This document shows, piece after piece, positions 45,139 to 53,340 of a DNA stretch of 64,000 bases. The stretch covers positions 1 through 64,000 of the forward strand of contig JBBQAM010000004.1 of the NCBI GenBank assembly GCA_038316335.1, in the 5' to 3' direction. The notes below the pieces were generated by a model. The model did no database searches. It worked only from the letters and a program-made list of their open reading frames with translations, and had not been told where the DNA came from. The DNA comes from JALHST01 sp038316335 (lineage in GTDB: Bacteria; Bacteroidota; Bacteroidia; Flavobacteriales; Flavobacteriaceae). Position 1 is the stretch's first letter. Each line of letters opens with the position of its first letter. Both the position numbers and the translations under genes were made by a program.

Positions 45139-47325
45139 CTATTTTATAAATAACAACTCCCGGTATTTGGCGAGCGGCCAAAGGCCATCATCTACCAAAC
45201 GTTCCAAATGGTCACAATGAAATCGTATTTCTTCAAAATACGGTCGTACCTGTTCGCAATAGGCCATGGCCTTTTTGCGACTATCGGTCATAAGGTTCGC
45301 TTTTTTACGGGCGTCGACCATGGCATCGGTCTTCTTTTTAAGTTCGGCAAGATGCTCTGCTATTTTTTCAATGATGTTCAATGGCGCATCCGCTAACTTT
45401 TTATGGGCGGCCCCATAGATATCCTTCAAACCCATCACATTTTTTGTAAGTTCGTTTTGATAGGCAATTGCAGCTGGGATGATAAAATTATAAACGAGTT
45501 CGGTATAGACCCTGCCTTCGATCTGAATGTTTAGGATATAGGTTTCCAATTCTACTTCCTTACGGGCCATCACTTCCACTTCACTCATCACTTTCATTGA
45601 TTTAAAGAGGGCGAGACTTTCCTTCGAGGTCATTATCTGCAAGGCTTCTGGAGTCGTTTTATTATTGCTAAGCTTCCGTTTCATGGCCTCCTTTTCCCAA
45701 TCCCCACTATATCCGTCCCCGTCAAAGCGGATTCTCTTAGACGTTTTTATATATTCCCTGAGTACATTAAAGACCGCTTCATCCTTTTTAAGGCTTTTCT
45801 TGTTGATCAAGAGATCTACCTCTTTTTTAAAGGCCAGTAATTGTTTGGCCACGATGGTGTTCAGCACGGTCATCGGCTTGGCACAATTGGTTTTCGAACC
45901 GACTCCCCTCATTTCGAATTTATTTCCCGTAAAGGCAAATGGAGAGGTGCGGTTACGATCCGTATTATCTAATAAAATTTCGGGAATCTTACCTACGACG
46001 TTCAATTTAAGTTCGGTTTTTTCCTCAGGGGAAAGTTTTCCTTGCGAGACCCCTTCGAGCTCGTCTAAAACATTACTCAATTGCGTACCTATAAAAATCG
46101 ACATGATTGCGGGCGGAGCCTCATTTGCTCCCAATCTATGATCGTTGCTGGCGGATGCAATCGAAGATCTCAATAATTCCTCATAGGTATCGACCGCCTT
46201 GATGGTATTGATGAAAAAAGTCAAAAACTGAAGATTTTTCATCGGGGTCGAACCAGGGCTCAAAAGGTTTACGCCCGTATCGGTCGCCAAGGACCAGTTG
46301 TTGTGTTTCCCGGAACCATTGATTCCGGCGAATGGCTTTTCATGAAACAATACCTTAAAATTGTGCCGATCCGAAACTTTCTCCATGACATCCATCAGCA
46401 AAAGGTTATGGTCGACTGCCAAGTTGGCCTCTTCGAAAACTGGTGCAAGTTCAAATTGGTTCGGGGCCACTTCGTTATGCCGTGTTTTTACAGGTATCCC
46501 TAAACGGGTACATTCTTTTTCCAGATCACTCATAAAGCTTAATACCCTTCCCGGAATTACCCCAAAATAATGATCATCGAGTTGTTGTCCCTTAGCAGCG
46601 GAATTGCCTATCAATGTTCTTCCGGTCAAAATAATATCGGGACGGGAATAGGCCAACGCCTTATCGATTAAAAAATATTCCTGTTCCCAGCCCAAAGTGG
46701 CATTTACCTTCGATACATTTTTATCAAAATATTTGGAGACTGCCGTGGCAGCCTCGTCAACGGCGGCCAAAGCCCTGAGAAGTGGCGCCTTATTGTCTAA
46801 GGCTTCCCCTGTATACGCCACGAATATGGTCGGGATACATAAGGTCGTGCCGTAAATAAAAGCAGGCGACGTTGGATCCCAGGCCGTGTACCCTCTAGCT
46901 TCAAATGTATTTCTTATTCCTCCACTGGGAAAACTGGAGGCATCAGGCTCTTGTTGGACCAATTGGCCTCCTCCAAATTTTTCAAGCGCCTTGCCGTCGG
47001 ACATAAGATCAAAAAATGCATCGTGCTTTTCGGCAGTCGCTCCTGTCAAGGGTTGAAACCAATGGGTATAATGCGTTGCGCCCATAGAAATGGCCCAACC
47101 TTTCATCGCCTCGGAAATTTGATCGGCAATTTTCCGGTCAATTTTTGAACCAGAAATTATTGCACCTTTCACACTTTCAAACGCATCCTTGGTCAAATAT
47201 TGCAACATGCGCTGCTCGTTGAAGACATTGACGCCGAATAATTCGGAACGCCGTCCTTTTTCCTCTATATGGATTTGTTCTCTCTTTTGGCTATCCAAAA
47301 TAGCCTGAAATCGTAGCGTTGGCAT
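45139..47325 (-). CDS. glnN: Glutamine synthetase type III
   Basis: A 728-residue enzyme making glutamine from glutamate, ammonia and ATP. Its size and blocks identify GSIII: HWFQPLTGATAEKHDAF, PSFIYGT-type substrate loop (PTSPAFIYGTTLCIPT), NATLGWEQEYFLID and INGSGKHNNWSLATDTGVNLL, then SNDHRLGANEAPPAI. The N-terminal domain specific to GSIII and the helical C-terminal region (KKTDAMVDARKKANLMTDSRK) are both present. It is divergent from the type II gene and shares its regulatory region, with a TATTTTTG -7 element at 47387-47394 (minus strand). Confidence 0.95.
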   Translation of the reverse strand: MPTLRFQAILDSQKREQIHIEEKGRRSELFGVNVFNEQRMLQYLTKDAFESVKGAIISGSKIDRKIADQISEAMKGWAISMGATHYTHWFQPLTGATAEKHDAFFDLMSDGKALEKFGGGQLVQQEPDASSFPSGGIRNTFEARGYTAWDPTSPAFIYGTTLCIPTIFVAYTGEALDNKAPLLRALAAVDEAATAVSKYFDKNVSKVNATLGWEQEYFLIDKALAYSRPDIILTGRTLIGNSAAKGQQLDDHYFGVIPGRVLSFMSDLEKECTRLGIPVKTRHNEVAPNQFELAPVFEEANLAVDHNLLLMDVMEKVSDRHNFKVLFHEKPFAGINGSGKHNNWSLATDTGVNLLSPGSTPMKNLQFLTFFINTIKAVDTYEELLRSSIASASNDHRLGANEAPPAIMSIFIGTQLSNVLDELEGVSQGKLSPEEKTELKLNVVGKIPEILLDNTDRNRTSPFAFTGNKFEMRGVGSKTNCAKPMTVLNTIVAKQLLAFKKEVDLLINKKSLKKDEAVFNVLREYIKTSKRIRFDGDGYSGDWEKEAMKRKLSNNKTTPEALQIMTSKESLALFKSMKVMSEVEVMARKEVELETYILNIQIEGRVYTELVYNFIIPAAIAYQNELTKNVMGLKDIYGAAHKKLADAPLNIIEKIAEHLAELKKKTDAMVDARKKANLMTDSRKKAMAYCEQVRPYFEEIRFHCDHLERLVDDGLWPLAKYRELLFIK

Positions 47326-47386
47326 AGTCTTTATTCGATTATTCTAGGTAAAAGTACCAATTAACGATTTAATAGTTTATGTGACA

Positions 47387-47504
47387 CAAAAATATATTTT
47401 AGTCAAAATACCCTCATTTCAGCAGGGGTGTTAATAATTATATCTATGTTTAAGAGAAATACCCCCCAATTAATACCATATTCTGCTCAAAAAATATATT
47501 TTTG
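47387..47504. promoter_or_regulatory. Shared divergent promoter region of GSIII and GSII with nitrogen box
   Basis: Two -7 elements TATTTTTG face away from each other: 47394-47387 (minus, GSIII) and 47497-47504 (plus, GSII). Between them lies ACCCTCATTTCAGCAGGGGT (47410-47429), 35 bp from the GSIII element, and a half box ACCCCC starting at 47461, exactly 36 bp from the GSII element. The same box and spacing precede glnK-amt. Neither promoter has a TTG at -33, which suggests activator dependence. Confidence 0.7.
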
Positions 47505-47542
47505 TGAGTCTGAAAATTTAAAAATATTAACATCTACGTATT

Positions 47543-48559
47543 ATGAGTAAAGCAAAATTAGAATATATCTGGTTAGATGGTTATTTCCCCACCCAGAATA
47601 TGCGCAGTAAAACGAAAGTCGTGAACAACTTTGGAGGCAAATTGGAAGATTGTCCGGTATGGTCATTCGACGGTAGTTCAACAAGACAGGCTGAGGGTGG
47701 TTCTTCGGATTGCTTGCTTAAGCCGGTCGCCCTTTTTCCAGACCCTGATAGAAAGGACGGTTGGTTGGTGATGACGGAAGTATTGAACGCCGATGGAACA
47801 GCGCATGTTTCGAACGGTAGGGCCACCATCGATGATGATGATGATGATTTCTGGTTCGGATTTGAACAAGAATATTTTATAATGGATACGCACACTCAAT
47901 TGCCTTTGGGATTCCCTATTGGAGGCTATCCTGCACCTCAGGGCATGTACTATTGCTCTGTAGGCGGCAAAAACACCCATGGCAGGGATTTGGTCGAAGA
48001 ACATGCCGATCTTTGTATCGCGGCAGGTATCAACTTTGAAGGCATCAACCAAGAAGTAGCCTGTGGCCAGTGGGAATTTCAATTATTCGCGAAAGGGGCC
48101 AAAAAGGCTGGAGATGAATTATGGGTTGCCCGATATCTTCTTGATCGATTGACCGAAAAATATGGTTTCTATATCGAGTACCACCCAAAACCCCTAGGTA
48201 GGGATATGGATTGGAATGGATCTGGAATGCATGCGAACTTCTCAAACAGCACCTTACGTACTGCGGGCTCTAAGGCAGTCTATGAAAAGATATGCGAAGC
48301 ATTCCGACCTGTTGTCGCAGAGCATATCGCAGTATATGGCGAGTTTAACGATCAACGATTGACAGGGCTTCATGAAACCGCATCGATTCATGACTTTAGT
48401 TATGGTATCTCCGATAGGGGTGCCTCGATACGTATACCCATTGCAACCGTTGAAAGTGGATGGAAAGGTTGGTTAGAGGATAGAAGACCTGCTTCGAATG
48501 GCGATCCCTATAAAATTGCAGGTCGAATTGTAAAGACCGTAAAGTCTGCCAAACTATAG
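47543..48559 (+). CDS. glnA: Glutamine synthetase type II (eukaryote-like)
   Basis: A 338-residue GS of the small, decameric type II class. Signatures are YIWLDGYFPTQNMRSKTKVV, then VWSFDGSSTRQAEGGSSDC, WFGFEQEYFIM, GINQEVACGQWEFQ and WNGSGMHANFSN, and the C-terminal RRPASNGDPYKIAGRIVKT. Type II lacks the adenylylation tyrosine loop of type I enzymes, so control is likely transcriptional, fitting the nitrogen box upstream. It is divergent from GSIII; a terminator follows. Confidence 0.95.
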   Translation: MSKAKLEYIWLDGYFPTQNMRSKTKVVNNFGGKLEDCPVWSFDGSSTRQAEGGSSDCLLKPVALFPDPDRKDGWLVMTEVLNADGTAHVSNGRATIDDDDDDFWFGFEQEYFIMDTHTQLPLGFPIGGYPAPQGMYYCSVGGKNTHGRDLVEEHADLCIAAGINFEGINQEVACGQWEFQLFAKGAKKAGDELWVARYLLDRLTEKYGFYIEYHPKPLGRDMDWNGSGMHANFSNSTLRTAGSKAVYEKICEAFRPVVAEHIAVYGEFNDQRLTGLHETASIHDFSYGISDRGASIRIPIATVESGWKGWLEDRRPASNGDPYKIAGRIVKTVKSAKL

Positions 48560-48585
48560 TAAAAACGAATTAATTGTTGAATATT

Positions 48586-48622
48586 AAAACCGTCATCAAA
48601 TTTTATTTGTTGGCGGTTTTTA
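48586..48622 (+). terminator. Terminator of the type II glutamine synthetase gene
   Basis: AAAACCG and an inner CAAAT pair with ATTTG and CGGTTTT across a short internal loop, followed by TTTAG. It starts 27 bp after the stop codon. Confidence 0.7.
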
Positions 48623-48693
48623 GTTGTCTATATTTTGAAGCGGAGTATTCATCCAATAAGCATCGAATTTTATAAGATATTTGAAGCCCTATC

Positions 48694-48861
48694 TCAATTG
48701 GAATTCACTCCATTTAAAAACCCTTTTAACCGAATTGTGGCAAAGGCGATTGGTTCATTGGTCTTCATATCATAAAGTTCACCGATTACAAATTCTTCTT
48801 GAGCCCGCATTGTAAAGCAAGAAAGCGCACATATCATAAGAATAAAATATCGGACTAACAT
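48694..48861 (-). pseudogene. Truncated exported carboxypeptidase-regulatory-like domain protein
   Basis: A 55-codon frame beginning 17 bp after the antiporter gene: a signal peptide (MLVRYFILMICALSCFTMRA) is followed by GELYDMKTNEPIAFATIRLKG, the classic opening of a CarboxypepD_reg-like beta-sandwich. It then hits TGA where the family continues with a -DGxF- strand. Downstream in the same frame another stop comes after eight codons, so it is a 5' remnant and not a simple point nonsense mutation. Confidence 0.55.
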
Positions 48862-48878
48862 AGAAGATAACCTGTTGT

Positions 48879-49817
48879 TTAGGAAATCGTAAAATACAGG
48901 AAAACCGCATAAATAAGTAAAAGTACAATTCCATCACGCCAGCCCAAGCGAAGCCCTTTGGGAAAAAAGACCAATGGTAATATGACGAACGATATCCCAA
49001 GCATCCAAAAAATATCGCTGGTCAAAAGGGTCTGATCGACAACCCGTATGGGCGTAATAATCGCCGTGACTCCCAGCACCGCTAAGAGGTTAAAAATATT
49101 CGATCCAATTAGATTGCCTAAGGAAATAGCTTTTTCCTTTTTAAGTACGGCAATGACCGAGGCGGCCAACTCAGGAATGCTGGTGCCTACTGAAACAACT
49201 GTGATACCTATGACCCGTTCGCTTACATGAAAAGCAGTCGCCAATCCGACGGCCCCTTTAATCAGAAATTCAGAGCCACCATACAAGGCAACGCCACCCA
49301 AGCCCAAAAATAAAACGGTTTTGTACATGGGTAGAAGCACATCATCGACTGAGGCTTCATCGATTACTGCAGTTTTTTGAAATCGGAGGAGATATACGAG
49401 GAACAAAAATAAGACAACCAGCATGACAATACCTTCGAATTGTGACAATTGCCCATCAAAATATACGAAGACAAAAAACAAAAGGGAGGCGAGCATCATT
49501 ACCGGCCAGTCAGTGGTATAAAAACTTCTTTTCACGTCTATATGCCCCAAAATGACCGTTATTGCAAGCACAAGTCCCAGGTTTGCAATATTCGATCCCA
49601 CAACGTTGCCTAAGGCAAGATCAGGAAAGCCATCTAGGGCGGCATTTATACTGACGATCATTTCAGGGGCCGAGGTGGCGAAGGATACAATGGTCATTCC
49701 GATAACGATCTTCGGAATATTCAGTCGCAGGGAAAGTGCGACAGCCGATTTCAACAACCAATGTCCCCCAGCTATCAGGAGTGCTAGGCCCAAAACGATA
49801 AAAAGAAAATTCAACAT
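48879..49817 (-). CDS. Calcium/sodium antiporter (CaCA family, YrbG-like)
   Basis: A 312-residue inner-membrane protein with ten hydrophobic segments in two inverted halves. The two alpha repeats carry FATSAPEMIVSINAALDG...NVVGSNIANLGL and VGTSIPELAASVIAVLK...NLIGSNIFNLLAVLG. It exchanges cytoplasmic Ca2+ for Na+ or H+. It is divergent from the blaI-like gene with about 160 bp between. Confidence 0.94.
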   Translation of the reverse strand: MLNFLFIVLGLALLIAGGHWLLKSAVALSLRLNIPKIVIGMTIVSFATSAPEMIVSINAALDGFPDLALGNVVGSNIANLGLVLAITVILGHIDVKRSFYTTDWPVMMLASLLFFVFVYFDGQLSQFEGIVMLVVLFLFLVYLLRFQKTAVIDEASVDDVLLPMYKTVLFLGLGGVALYGGSEFLIKGAVGLATAFHVSERVIGITVVSVGTSIPELAASVIAVLKKEKAISLGNLIGSNIFNLLAVLGVTAIITPIRVVDQTLLTSDIFWMLGISFVILPLVFFPKGLRLGWRDGIVLLLIYAVFLYFTIS

Positions 49818-49908
49818 CGGCCAGTTTTAAATTACATCGTAAATATAACCGAACATTTTGACATGCACCGTCTTCCCTGAAAACATCATTCATCAAATCC
49901 TAAATATT

Positions 49909-49962
49909 TAGTTAAATAACTATTTATATAGTTGTATAACTATTTATTTAGTTTTATATTTG
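49909..49962 (+). promoter_or_regulatory. blaI promoter with phased operator array
   Basis: Half-sites alternate strictly: TAGTT (49909), AACTA (49918), TAGTT (49929), AACTA (49938), TAGTT (49949), spaced 4, 6, 4 and 6 bp, a 20-bp period. They overlap a promoter with TTG at 49932-49934, a 20-bp spacer and TATATTTG at 49955-49962. The array should be bound by the BlaI-like repressor itself. Confidence 0.75.
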
Positions 49963-49979
49963 GCCTTAAAATTAGGAAG

Positions 49980-50339
49980 ATGCAAAAATTGACCAATAAG
50001 GAAGAGGAGGTAATGAAAATTCTTTGGCGCCTTAAAAAGGCGTTCGTCAAGGAAATCCTCGCCGAAATCAAAGAGGATAAACCCCATTATAACACGCTTT
50101 CCACGATTGTTCGCAATTTGGAGGAAAAAGAATATGTTTCTTATGAAGCCTATGGAAATACCCACCAGTATTATCCCAGGATCACCAAGGAAGCCTATAG
50201 AAAAAAGTTCATCAATTCGACCATCGCTGATTATTACGACGACTCTTACAAGTCGCTGGTTTCCTATTTTGCGAAAGAAGAAAAGATTTCTATTAAGGAA
50301 TTAAAGGAAATTATCGACCTTATCGAAAAGGAAAAATAG
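49980..50339 (+). CDS. BlaI/MecI/CopY-family repressor
   Basis: A 119-residue winged-helix repressor: KLTNKEEEVMKILWRLKKAFVKEILAEI, then NTLSTIVRNLEEKEYVSYEAYGNTHQYYPRIT, and a helical dimerisation tail. An ATG at 49932 lies inside the -33 element and cannot be the start. It is directly followed by an M56 peptidase gene with no gap, the BlaI-BlaR1 arrangement in which the membrane peptidase relieves repression. Confidence 0.93.
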   Translation: MQKLTNKEEEVMKILWRLKKAFVKEILAEIKEDKPHYNTLSTIVRNLEEKEYVSYEAYGNTHQYYPRITKEAYRKKFINSTIADYYDDSYKSLVSYFAKEEKISIKELKEIIDLIEKEK

Positions 50340-52097
50340 ATGGAGGAAACTATGGTTTATATTTGGAAAGCATCTTGGGTATTGGCCCTTTTTTTTGTAG
50401 CCTATCGCGTACTACTCAAAAATGAGACGTTCTTTATTTACAATCGGCTTTTTTTGATTTTGGGATTACTCGGTTCTTTCTTGGTCCCTTTGCTATATGT
50501 AAAGAAATATATTCAACTTCTGCCAACAACCTTTACACGGGTTATCCCTGCCGGCAATGGTATGGCGCAAGCCTCTTATGATATTCAGGCCGGTATTGGC
50601 ATCGATACATTAATTATTTCGGTGTACGGCATCGGCGTGCTGTTTTTCAGCATAAAATTTGCCGTGCAATTATGTTCACTTAAGAATTTTATTCAACAGG
50701 GCATTCATGAAAAAAAAGGGGCGTATGTTTTCGTGGCAACTAGCCGAAATGTAACGCCATTTTCCTTTTTTAAATATATTGTATTTAATCCCGATTGTTA
50801 CCAAAAATCTGAATTGTCATCGATTATCAGTCATGAAAAAGTGCATTGTTCACAATGGCATTCCGTGGATATTATTTTAGCCCATTTGACCCAAATTATC
50901 TTTTGGTTTCATCCCATATCATGGCTTTATAAAAAAGATGTACAACAGAATTTGGAGTTTTTGGCCGATGCTGGGGCTTCCAAAAACATACCCAGTTTGA
51001 AAGCCTATGAATATGCCCTGCTAAAAGTTTCTGGCAGCCAATATTGTACCCCGATCACTAATAATTTTTATAATTCATTAATCAAAAAACGAATCGTCAT
51101 GTTACACAGATCAAAATCTAGCAATCGCAATCTATGGAAGTATTTTACCGTACTACCCTTGCTCCTAACTTTTGTTTTGCTTTTTAACACCAAGGTAGTC
51201 GCACAGAATGCCAAGAGCACCGAATTAGCCATTTCAAAAATCGAGATCGTAATCGATAAGAATTCCGATGACGGACACATGGACCAGGATATTGCCTTTC
51301 TAAAGGAACGGGGAGTGACACTGAAGGTGAAGAAGCTTAAGCGCAACAAGGATGGTGAGATTACTGCAATACAAATAGCAGTTCATGCCGATCAAAGCAA
51401 CGGCCAATTTGAGACCAATGCGGTAACGCCCATTCAACCGATTAAAATTTCGATCGATGGGGACGGGAGAAACATCTCCTTTAACAGTGCCGTCAATAAG
51501 ACCGATACCGGTTTATATGATGATGATTATACACTTCCAAGTGCTTCATCGCATGGTAAAACCATTATCTTGAAAAAAAAGGTTGACGATGAAAACAGCG
51601 ATGAAAAAAATGAAAAAACCACCGGCATTCATTCAGATAACGATGCGTTCTGGATGTCCGACTCTGAGGAAGGTCAAAAGGAAATAAAAATAAAGAATAG
51701 GAATGGAAAAGAAACCATAACGGTCAATGGAAAAGAAATCAGTCGCGAGGAGTTTGATAAAATGCAGGACGAAGGCGGAGAGGATACACGGCGTATTACT
51801 GTTCAAAGGAATACAAACGGCGGAAACAATCAGGTAATGATTATGAAGGATTCGGACGATGCTGACGATATTGAAATCATCGACACCGACCAAAGCGGAT
51901 TTTTCTTTCTTGATACCGAAGATGGTGAAAATCCCGTATTCTTTATTGACGGTAAAGAGGCAACGCAGGAAGCGGTCAAAAAACTCAACCTAAAAGAAAT
52001 CGAATCGATTGATATCATCAATGGGGAACCGGCCATTAAAGAATATGGTACCAAAGCTAAAGATGGCGTATTCAAGATTACTACAAAAAAGAACTGA
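50340..52097 (+). CDS. M56-family (BlaR1-like) membrane peptidase with plug-like C-terminus
   Basis: A 585-residue protein. Transmembrane helices lie at about 10-24, 36-53, 88-110 and 277-297. The zinc motif HEKVH is at 165-169, on the cytoplasmic side as in BlaR1. The region after residue 300 is extracytoplasmic, charged and repetitive, and ends with IESIDIINGEPAIKEYGTKAKDGVFKITTKK, which looks like the plug motif of TonB-dependent receptors. No penicillin-binding sensor domain is present, so the inducer is not a beta-lactam bound in the BlaR1 manner. Confidence 0.88.
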   Translation: MEETMVYIWKASWVLALFFVAYRVLLKNETFFIYNRLFLILGLLGSFLVPLLYVKKYIQLLPTTFTRVIPAGNGMAQASYDIQAGIGIDTLIISVYGIGVLFFSIKFAVQLCSLKNFIQQGIHEKKGAYVFVATSRNVTPFSFFKYIVFNPDCYQKSELSSIISHEKVHCSQWHSVDIILAHLTQIIFWFHPISWLYKKDVQQNLEFLADAGASKNIPSLKAYEYALLKVSGSQYCTPITNNFYNSLIKKRIVMLHRSKSSNRNLWKYFTVLPLLLTFVLLFNTKVVAQNAKSTELAISKIEIVIDKNSDDGHMDQDIAFLKERGVTLKVKKLKRNKDGEITAIQIAVHADQSNGQFETNAVTPIQPIKISIDGDGRNISFNSAVNKTDTGLYDDDYTLPSASSHGKTIILKKKVDDENSDEKNEKTTGIHSDNDAFWMSDSEEGQKEIKIKNRNGKETITVNGKEISREEFDKMQDEGGEDTRRITVQRNTNGGNNQVMIMKDSDDADDIEIIDTDQSGFFFLDTEDGENPVFFIDGKEATQEAVKKLNLKEIESIDIINGEPAIKEYGTKAKDGVFKITTKKN

Positions 52098-52196
52098 CAA
52101 ATAATATCTTTAAAACTCCTGGCAAAATGAACCGATCCCTGAGGTAACGGTCGCTCGATAGGGACAAACCCGTTATCTTTACAAAAAGATGTAACT

Positions 52197-52349
52197 ATGA
52201 AAAAGGGAGTTTTTGTTTTCTTGGCGAGGCTTAACAAGCTACTTCTTCCCTCCTATTCGAAAACGCATCTCGATTTGTCAAAGGCCTCCAAATTACAATT
52301 GGCCATCATTGGTTGGCGTTATTTCGTAACGACGAACGCCTTGGATTAA
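52197..52349 (+). CDS. Small Flavobacteriaceae-type basic protein (50 residues)
   Basis: A short frame MKKGVFVFLARLNKLLLPSY..., with DLSKASKLQLAIIGWRYFVT in the second half. It resembles the roughly 50-residue proteins that, from memory, databases label 'SsrA-binding protein' in Flavobacteriaceae; it has no SmpB fold and the label is probably an annotation carry-over. It overlaps the 3' end of the convergent apt gene by 4 bp. Confidence 0.6.
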   Translation: MKKGVFVFLARLNKLLLPSYSKTHLDLSKASKLQLAIIGWRYFVTTNALD

Positions 52350-52858
52350 TAATGAAGTATTGATTTTACCTCATAATCCTTTAATAGTTCAGCGCCTTTA
52401 AGAAAGTCAAGTTCGATTAGAAAATTGCACTGCACGATCTCGCCGCCTAATTTTTTCACCAAATCACAGACGGTTTTGGCCGTGCCGCCCGTAGCCAATA
52501 CGTCATCATGGATCAACACCCGTTCCCCTTTCAAAATGCTATCCGAATGTATTTCAAGCCTATCATTTCCATATTCCAATGCATATTCAAGGCCAATGGT
52601 TTGCGATGGCAGTTTGCCCGCTTTACGAACGGGTACAAAGCCTGCGCCAAGTGCCAACGCCAACGATGGGCCGAAGAAAAAGCCGCGACTTTCAATACCG
52701 ACCACCTTATCGATTCTTTGCGCAGGTATCATTTTCAATAAGGTCTCCAAGGTTTCCTTAATCGCCGTAGCGTCTTTTAAAAGTGGGGTAATATCCTTGA
52801 ATAGGATGCCCTTTGAAGGAAAATCCGCTATGTCGCGTATATAGGCTTTTAAATCCAT
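52346..52858 (-). CDS. apt: Adenine phosphoribosyltransferase
   Basis: A 170-residue salvage enzyme making AMP from adenine and PRPP. FPSKGILFKDITPLL near the N-terminus and the PRPP-binding loop RVLIHDDVLATGGTAKT (about 118-134) are diagnostic, with VVGIESRGFFFGPSLA between. Single gene, convergent with the small basic protein and divergent from the tRNA-Arg gene. Confidence 0.96.
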   Translation of the reverse strand: MDLKAYIRDIADFPSKGILFKDITPLLKDATAIKETLETLLKMIPAQRIDKVVGIESRGFFFGPSLALALGAGFVPVRKAGKLPSQTIGLEYALEYGNDRLEIHSDSILKGERVLIHDDVLATGGTAKTVCDLVKKLGGEIVQCNFLIELDFLKGAELLKDYEVKSILHY

Positions 52859-52878
52859 TTATTTTGATCATACTTAGT

Positions 52879-52909
52879 TTGCCGTTAAATTTAAAAAGAA
52901 ATATATTTG
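52879..52909 (+). promoter_or_regulatory. Promoter of tRNA-Arg
   Basis: TTG at 52879-52881 and TATATTTG at 52902-52909 with a 20-bp spacer form a consensus -33/-7 promoter of the Bacteroidota type, about 27 bp upstream of the tRNA. Confidence 0.7.
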
Positions 52910-52936
52910 CAACCTTTTATAAGCCAATGGAAAAAT

Positions 52937-53010
52937 GGCCCCGTGGCGCAACTGGATAGCGCATCTCACTACGAATGAGAAGGTTACAGGTTCGAATCTT
53001 GTCGGGGTCA
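52937..53010 (+). tRNA. tRNA-Arg (anticodon ACG)
   Basis: A 74-nt cloverleaf: acceptor GGCCCCG/CGGGGTC (one G-U), D stem GCGC/GCGC, anticodon stem TCTCA/TGAGA with loop CTACGAA (anticodon ACG), T arm ACAGG-TTCGAAT-CTTGT and discriminator A. CCA is not encoded. Confidence 0.97.
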
Positions 53011-53015
53011 CAAAA

Positions 53016-53055
53016 TAAAAACGCATAAACCTATAAATAAGGTCATTGCGTTTTT
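53016..53055 (+). terminator. Terminator of tRNA-Arg
   Basis: AAAAACGCA (53016-53024) pairs with TGCGTTTTT (53047-53055), running into a T tract, just after the tRNA. Confidence 0.65.
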
Positions 53056-53340
53056 TTATTTATAAACTGTGTGGTTTTTTGTGTCACTTTTTATAGAATG
53101 CCCATATGGGCATAGTATATATTATTAAGTGGTGGGGAGCCGCCATGAAAAATTGAATATTTCATTTACCAACTTTATAAGTCTATTATTCCCAAGTAAT
53201 TATCTTAAGAATTGCGTGCTTAGTTAGCAGCTTCCAACATTTCCTTTGACGTTATGCTTAGGAGTAAGATAGTTTGTTACAGTAACATATTATGGATTTC
53301 AAATTAATTAATCTTATAATATTTATTTATATTTTAAATT
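53056..53340. other. AT-rich gene-free stretch after tRNA-Arg
   Basis: About 285 bp, the edge of an AT-rich patch. It holds a perfect 16-bp palindrome ATGCCCATATGGGCAT at 53098-53113 and no reading frame of note. No direct repeat of the tRNA 3' end was found further on. Confidence 0.45.

Noticed and set aside
53021..53260. Second attC site after the serine hydrolase gene (GCATAAC near 53254)
   Set aside because: The only possible partner end lies about 235 bp away without nested pairing, too long and too weak for attC.
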